From: an uncultured delta proteobacterium
GTDB lineage: Bacteria > Desulfobacterota > Syntrophia > Syntrophales > UBA8958
DNA length: 64,000 nucleotides
Reading direction: 5' to 3'
Assembly (NCBI GenBank): GCA_903885795.1
Contig: CAISJV010000066.1
Span: 1-64,000, forward strand
Within the stretch, counting starts at the first letter, position 1. Every line of letters begins with the position of its first letter. This document shows positions 59,792-64,000 of the stretch, piece by piece. The translations under genes were made by a program, and so were the position numbers. A model generated the notes under the pieces. That model saw nothing but the letters and a program-made list of their open reading frames with translations, was not told the origin of the DNA and did no database searches.

Positions 59792-61000
59792 TCAGGGCAA
59801 CAATGCCCGAAACAGTTGACGGTTGGCCGCAAGTACGACCGGGTCCAGAAGACGCCCCATAATCTTGGCCTTGATCATAGTCCGCACCTGGTTGCGCTCA
59901 TCATCGTCTAATTCGGCTTGTCTCTCAATTATTTCCACGAAAGAATCTATTTCCTTCAAATCAATATCCCAACCCAACCCGTCCTCCGGCAAATTGCGCC
60001 AAGGTGTTTCCGTACTGAGCAGCACGGGAGTTCCTGCGATCAGGCATTCGGCGATTACATGGCCATAGGCTTCGCCGCCTGTCGGAAAAAAGAACAAATC
60101 ATAACGGCTGAAGACATTTACCACCTGACTTGCTTCCACACTGCCCCGATAATTCACCGTCACATTATACGGCAGCTGATCCAGCAAGGGCTGACATTCT
60201 TTCCAATAACTCTTGTTTTCTATCGGGCCGTAAATATCAAATACTATTCTGTCCTTAACCAGCCGCAAAACATTCAGGGCAAAATCCAAATTCTTCTCGC
60301 GGGAGATTCGGGATAAAAAAATGATTCTTAAATCCCGGTGGCCCGCTAATGGTTGGAAAGTAGAATCAGGAGTAATTTCCGGAATATTTTTAATCGGCAA
60401 GTCTCCTATTATTTTAATCGCCGCCGGTTTTATTTTCATGACTTTAATGATATCCGCCTTTTCATACTTGCTGGCGGCGCGCCAGACGACATTATCATAA
60501 AGTCCGATAAGTCTGGCCAATTGCATGAAAATAAATTTCTTGGGATACTTCTGCTTTAAGGAAGCCCATCCGAACTCACCCCACGGCACGACAATCGCAG
60601 GATTAAAGGCTGCGCTATGCAGCTTTCTGTTCCATAAAGCTTTGATCGTCAAAGGATCGAAAAAGCTGTTTAAATACAAAATATGATGGGACGTACCTAC
60701 TATTAAATAGAATATCTCTTTTATTGTGGTCGACTCAGGCGATAAATAATAAACTTGTACATTGCCAACCTGTTGCCATTGATTAGTCTTTATATTGGGA
60801 TAAGGCTTCTCATCTCCCAAATCACGATCCCTGGTTATTATTTTAAACTCAAATTCGTCGCACAAGTGATCGACAGTATTTATGGTTATCCGCAAAATAC
60901 CGCCTGATTTATCACCGGGAAGATAATGACCGACAAAGACAAGAATAACGGGTTTGCGAGGAAAGTTCGTCAAACTATCAGATTGTTGGTAATCGCTCAC
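59792..61000 (-). CDS. glycosyltransferase family 4
   Basis: A 402-residue GT-B enzyme. N-terminal GHYLPGDKSGGILRITINTVDHL; donor domain IIFLSRISREKNLDFALNVLRLV and the EX7E-like FPTGGEAYGHVIAECLIAGTPVLLS. It adds a sugar to the O-unit; donor unknown. It starts with GTG at 61000. The gene is moderately A/T-rich. Confidence 0.88.
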   Translation of the reverse strand: MSDYQQSDSLTNFPRKPVILVFVGHYLPGDKSGGILRITINTVDHLCDEFEFKIITRDRDLGDEKPYPNIKTNQWQQVGNVQVYYLSPESTTIKEIFYLIVGTSHHILYLNSFFDPLTIKALWNRKLHSAAFNPAIVVPWGEFGWASLKQKYPKKFIFMQLARLIGLYDNVVWRAASKYEKADIIKVMKIKPAAIKIIGDLPIKNIPEITPDSTFQPLAGHRDLRIIFLSRISREKNLDFALNVLRLVKDRIVFDIYGPIENKSYWKECQPLLDQLPYNVTVNYRGSVEASQVVNVFSRYDLFFFPTGGEAYGHVIAECLIAGTPVLLSTETPWRNLPEDGLGWDIDLKEIDSFVEIIERQAELDDDERNQVRTMIKAKIMGRLLDPVVLAANRQLFRALLP

Positions 61001-61016
61001 AGTATGTTCTATCTCA

Positions 61017-61940
61017 TTATTGCTGCGCCGCAGCTATGCTGCGAACAGCACCTTCTACGCCGAGACGGTAACGAAAGCCCGTTGATAACAATTTTTCTGA
61101 AGAATAGCGGACTTTACCGAAATTAATAGAGCCTCTCCACAATCTTCGTAAGATATATGGTATGATAATTGGCAAACAAATTTTCAGTTTAATTCCTTCA
61201 ACAGATCGATCTTGTTGAATTGCCTTATAGAGAGACCATAAGCCTCCGAATGTGTTGAATCGTTCATGATCACAAGAAACAAAAAAGTGTTCCGGTTTTT
61301 CAAAACTGCTATTTATAAAATAGATTGCTGCATCAGCAACGTCTTCAGCGTGAACAATGTTCGCACATTCATTCCCCTTCAAAAAAACGATAAACCTGTC
61401 GCGCCAATTACTCCTGATCGGTAGCGCCAAAGCACCTGGCCGCTGCTCATCAACGACATCAGTTGGTCTAAGTATCACTATACTGCAATCGCCGCTTCCC
61501 TTAGCCACCAATTTCTCCGCAGCTCTCTTCGATTTTTCGTAAGTATTTTGGGGGTCGCACTTACTTCTTTCGTCAACAAAGTGGTCATCCGTTAATCCTA
61601 TTACTCCGGCACTGCTCAAATAGCAAATGTACCGAATATTTGATTCCTCAGCTATACGTAAAAGTCGCTCTGTTCTGATAACATTAATGTCCCACATCTT
61701 AGACTCATCATATAATTCAGCAGCGCAATGAAAAAGAAGATCGGCATTAGACAAAAAGGATTCTAAAACTTCTTCATCCTCAAGTCCCCCGCGAAATAAT
61801 TCAACATCTGTATAGTCAAATTGCTCCTTCCGGCTTAATGCTCTAACCTCATACCCCTGCAATGTTAATCGCTGGACAATTCTACTTCCAACCAGCCCGG
61901 AAGCGCCAGTTACACAGGCAATTGTCTTGCTGTTATGCAT
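61017..61940 (-). CDS. NAD-dependent epimerase/dehydratase
   Basis: A 307-residue extended SDR (VTGASGLVGSRIVQRL; YLSSAGVIG; catalytic YEKSKRAAE). It resembles sugar-nucleotide 4-reductases/epimerases of O-antigen loci. The C-terminal part carries basic, partly hydrophobic helices (ICLPIIIPYILRRLWRG). Substrate unknown. Confidence 0.85.
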   Translation of the reverse strand: MHNSKTIACVTGASGLVGSRIVQRLTLQGYEVRALSRKEQFDYTDVELFRGGLEDEEVLESFLSNADLLFHCAAELYDESKMWDINVIRTERLLRIAEESNIRYICYLSSAGVIGLTDDHFVDERSKCDPQNTYEKSKRAAEKLVAKGSGDCSIVILRPTDVVDEQRPGALALPIRSNWRDRFIVFLKGNECANIVHAEDVADAAIYFINSSFEKPEHFFVSCDHERFNTFGGLWSLYKAIQQDRSVEGIKLKICLPIIIPYILRRLWRGSINFGKVRYSSEKLLSTGFRYRLGVEGAVRSIAAAQQ

Positions 61941-62015
61941 TTTCAGTTTTCGATGTAATCGACGAGGGATTCATTGTTTAACTATTTGTCCCCAAGGTAA
62001 AATTTAACGGTCTTC

Positions 62016-63443
62016 CTACAGGTCGACATGTTTGTCCTCATTTAAGGAAGAAAATATGAGCGCGATTAAGAGAAAATACAAAGGCGTCATCCACGTTCCA
62101 TAAACCATATTTTGGAAAAGAAGCACTATCCATGCTTGAAATATCCTCAACTGATATGCAGATGGTGGAAAAGCACTGACAAAGAACCAAATTACTTGCG
62201 ATTCCCTCAATAAGAGAATGATCAATCCAACAATCCCAGTGAAATATAACCACATGACAGGCGCAGAAGCAGAAACTACAACACCCCATCCTTTGCTGAC
62301 CACCCCTGGGATTCTAAACCCATGCCCTATTATACTTTCTTTAAAAGAAGATATATCGAAACAACTCTTTACAAGCGCAGCGCGCTGCATCATCGTATCA
62401 TCTAAACTTACGGACTTTGAAGGTTGAGATTGGTATCGGCCTGGGGCAAAAGTAAGCAATGCGCCGCGAACACCCGTGATTGCCTTCAGCATACTGTTGT
62501 CCGGCATATTTTTAATAACGACATACCGACCCAAAAGTGAAAATAATATCAGGAATATAGATGTCGCCATGAGAAGGTGATAGAAAGTGCCCCTCGAAAG
62601 AACAACATGAATAGTCCTATTTTTGTTACCGCGAATAAAGTAAAAAATTTGACCCACTAATAGTGAAAAGCCTAAAGCAAAATATCCGCCGTTGGCAAAA
62701 GTAAATATTCCGCCAATACAACATACACCGCTTGCAATAATCCACATTTTCTTTTCCGTAGAAATGTAGAGCGCCTCCGCGATGAAAGAAGACATAAATA
62801 AAAAGGCTGCAGCATTCGATGGCTCCAACCAGAAACCAGTCAATTGAAACTTTGGAACAACATAGAAAGAAGAAAATTGGGCAGTTCCATTGCCCAAGAT
62901 ACCATAAGGTCCATAAAAACGCCCCCCCTGAGGAATCGTGATTTCTATAGGGTTTGCCAACCATCCCATGCAGCTAAATAATTCTAAAACAAAATATTGC
63001 ACAACGGTAGCAACTCCTATCATCACTAAAACTTTCATTATGATTGTTTGGTAAGATATTGGACGCTTAATAAAATACAAACATACAGAAATACAAAAAA
63101 GGAACCTGAAAAATATTTTAATCCACTGAATAACTCCTTCTATAAAAAAGTTTGATGTACTTGTTGAAAATGCCCCCCAGGCCATGAAGATTGCAAAGCA
63201 ATAAATAAACCTCTTAAGCGGTGGAAAATAGAAATTCCCAGGGAAAACATTCAATAGTAAATATAAGGGAATTAATACTTTACATAACACTGCAACCGGT
63301 TGCAGTGCTTCTAACTCAAAAACACCCACCCACTCATAAAGAATGCAGTTTATAATAATAAGGAGAATCGGCACCCATTGAGGCAATTTATTGATTAAAC
63401 TCTTAATATTTAAAAAAATATGATGTAGGGGTAATTTATGCAT
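62016..63443 (-). CDS. wzy: O-antigen polymerase-like (Wzy) membrane protein
   Basis: A 475-residue very hydrophobic protein with about 11-12 membrane helices and one larger loop (about 330-390, VRGALLTFAPGRYQSQPSKSVSLDDTMMQRAALVKSCFD), the usual Wzy plan. Sequence conservation in this group is poor, so the call rests on topology and context. A Wzy-dependent pathway agrees with the WecA/WbpL-type initiator at 48.9 kb. Strongly A/T-rich. Confidence 0.75.
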   Translation of the reverse strand: MHKLPLHHIFLNIKSLINKLPQWVPILLIIINCILYEWVGVFELEALQPVAVLCKVLIPLYLLLNVFPGNFYFPPLKRFIYCFAIFMAWGAFSTSTSNFFIEGVIQWIKIFFRFLFCISVCLYFIKRPISYQTIIMKVLVMIGVATVVQYFVLELFSCMGWLANPIEITIPQGGRFYGPYGILGNGTAQFSSFYVVPKFQLTGFWLEPSNAAAFLFMSSFIAEALYISTEKKMWIIASGVCCIGGIFTFANGGYFALGFSLLVGQIFYFIRGNKNRTIHVVLSRGTFYHLLMATSIFLILFSLLGRYVVIKNMPDNSMLKAITGVRGALLTFAPGRYQSQPSKSVSLDDTMMQRAALVKSCFDISSFKESIIGHGFRIPGVVSKGWGVVVSASAPVMWLYFTGIVGLIILLLRESQVIWFFVSAFPPSAYQLRIFQAWIVLLFQNMVYGTWMTPLYFLLIALIFSSLNEDKHVDL

Positions 63444-63478
63444 CCCAACGAAATCTCGAAAAAGCGTTACATTTACTA

Positions 63479-64000
63479 TCAGACATCGATAACATGTTGA
63501 AATACTTTTGATAGCTGTATCGTGAGATTTTTCCGGCTGAATTGCTCTGTGAACTCATGAGATATCAAATTATTGTTTTTATGGGTTAACAGAAATGTCT
63601 GAAGTTTTTGTAGCTGAATATCCTCAGGCTCATCATAGAAAATGGTGATCCCATTTCCATATTCTTTCATTATTCTAGCGATTTCGCTCTCACGGGACGC
63701 TAAGCATATGATTCGACTATTGTTACCCATGTAATCATAAAACCTCGCTGGAATCCATGATGTAGTGTCCACATAATGAGGCATACACATAATGACATGA
63801 TCCATCGACTGAATGAGATCATAGAAGCTTTCATGGTCAAGATAGCCATGTATTTTAACGCTACCATTAATTTCTGCCTGATTACAAAGATCTATAAATC
63901 CCTTCCCCTCATTGCCGGCATAATTCAATTCCCAAGGCACATTTAAAAGGCCTTCGTCCTCCAACTTGGATAGTAATCTTAATATTGGTAATGGCGTATA
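63479..64000 (-). CDS. glycosyltransferase, C-terminal part (runs off the window)
   Basis: An open frame of 173 residues reaches the window end with no start, so the gene continues upstream of 64000. It looks like the C-terminal half of a GT4-type enzyme (SVKIHGYLDHESFYDLIQSMDHVIMCMPHYVDTTSWIPARFYDYMGNNSRIICLAS). A/T-rich like wzy. Confidence 0.75.
   Translation of the reverse strand, partial: YTPLPILRLLSKLEDEGLLNVPWELNYAGNEGKGFIDLCNQAEINGSVKIHGYLDHESFYDLIQSMDHVIMCMPHYVDTTSWIPARFYDYMGNNSRIICLASRESEIARIMKEYGNGITIFYDEPEDIQLQKLQTFLLTHKNNNLISHEFTEQFSRKNLTIQLSKVFQHVIDV

Noticed and set aside
1-64000. rRNA or tRNA genes, prophage, integron or insertion sequences
   Set aside because: Reading through the gaps I found no characteristic conserved stretches or transposase/integrase genes; a dedicated RNA search could still find small RNAs.

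Overview
The window looks like the chromosome of a Gram-negative anaerobe of the former Deltaproteobacteria (Desulfobacterota), probably near the Syntrophales/Geobacter side. This is inferred from gene content: an ADP-forming acyl-CoA ligase beside a CoA-transferase/GNAT fusion, a complete lipid A/heptose core operon, an ole (long-chain olefin) cluster, PAS-rich signalling and B12-dependent radical SAM proteins. No rRNA, tRNA, CRISPR array, phage or complete insertion sequence was recognised.

Layout. (1) 0.4-8 kb: an orphan TRAP-type binding lipoprotein, a soluble four-PAS histidine kinase with its NarL-type regulator, a small exported protein, a TorF-like porin and a YihY/BrkB membrane protein fused to a CRP-like module. 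(2) 8-18 kb: a B12/radical SAM protein and an ADP-forming acyl-CoA ligase on the minus strand. Divergent from these are a CoA-transferase/acetyltransferase fusion and a secreted PDZ-WD40(14)-caspase protein. (3) 18-24 kb, minus strand: a compact oleA-oleA'-oleB-oleC-oleD operon in which oleA' is a degenerate ketosynthase III-like partner. Facing it at 24-26.8 kb are a phasin-like protein, a LolA-like lipoprotein-sorting protein and an outer-membrane barrel, possibly a storage/export module. (4) 26.8-29.3 kb: inositol monophosphatase, RodZ-like protein, TatA and SSB. (5) 29.5-47.8 kb: a long plus-strand envelope run, lysS-lolC-lolD-bamA-skp-lpxD-lpxA-(Gfo/Idh)-lpxB-msbA-lpxK-lpxL-waaF-[MazEF-type pair]-gmhB-waaC-Trm112-like. 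It builds lipid A and the inner core and provides parts of the lipoprotein-release and barrel-assembly machinery. (6) 47.8-64 kb, minus strand: an O-antigen locus. It has a heptosyltransferase-family enzyme, a WecA/WbpL-type initiating transferase, the three-enzyme UDP-L-FucNAc pathway with a WbuB-like transferase, a WbpG-HisH-HisF amidotransferase trio for an acetamidino sugar, further glycosyltransferases and epimerases, and a Wzy-like polymerase. Base composition becomes visibly more A/T-rich here, especially at 48.9-50 kb and after 57 kb.

Palindromic repeat elements are a recurring theme. Two related elements of about 125 bp (5085-5208, 21817-21942), a half copy (45168-45190) and a nested palindrome (41833-41971) all sit flush against, or just after, stop codons. 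A separate G-rich hairpin repeat occurs both in-frame inside the radical SAM gene and between lpxL and waaF.

The points most worth following are the paired ketosynthases of the ole operon with its operator-like promoter and its divergent phasin/LolA/porin set, the membrane-tethered CRP-like fusion, the secreted caspase co-transcribed with acyl-CoA metabolism, and the stop-codon-linked palindromes.
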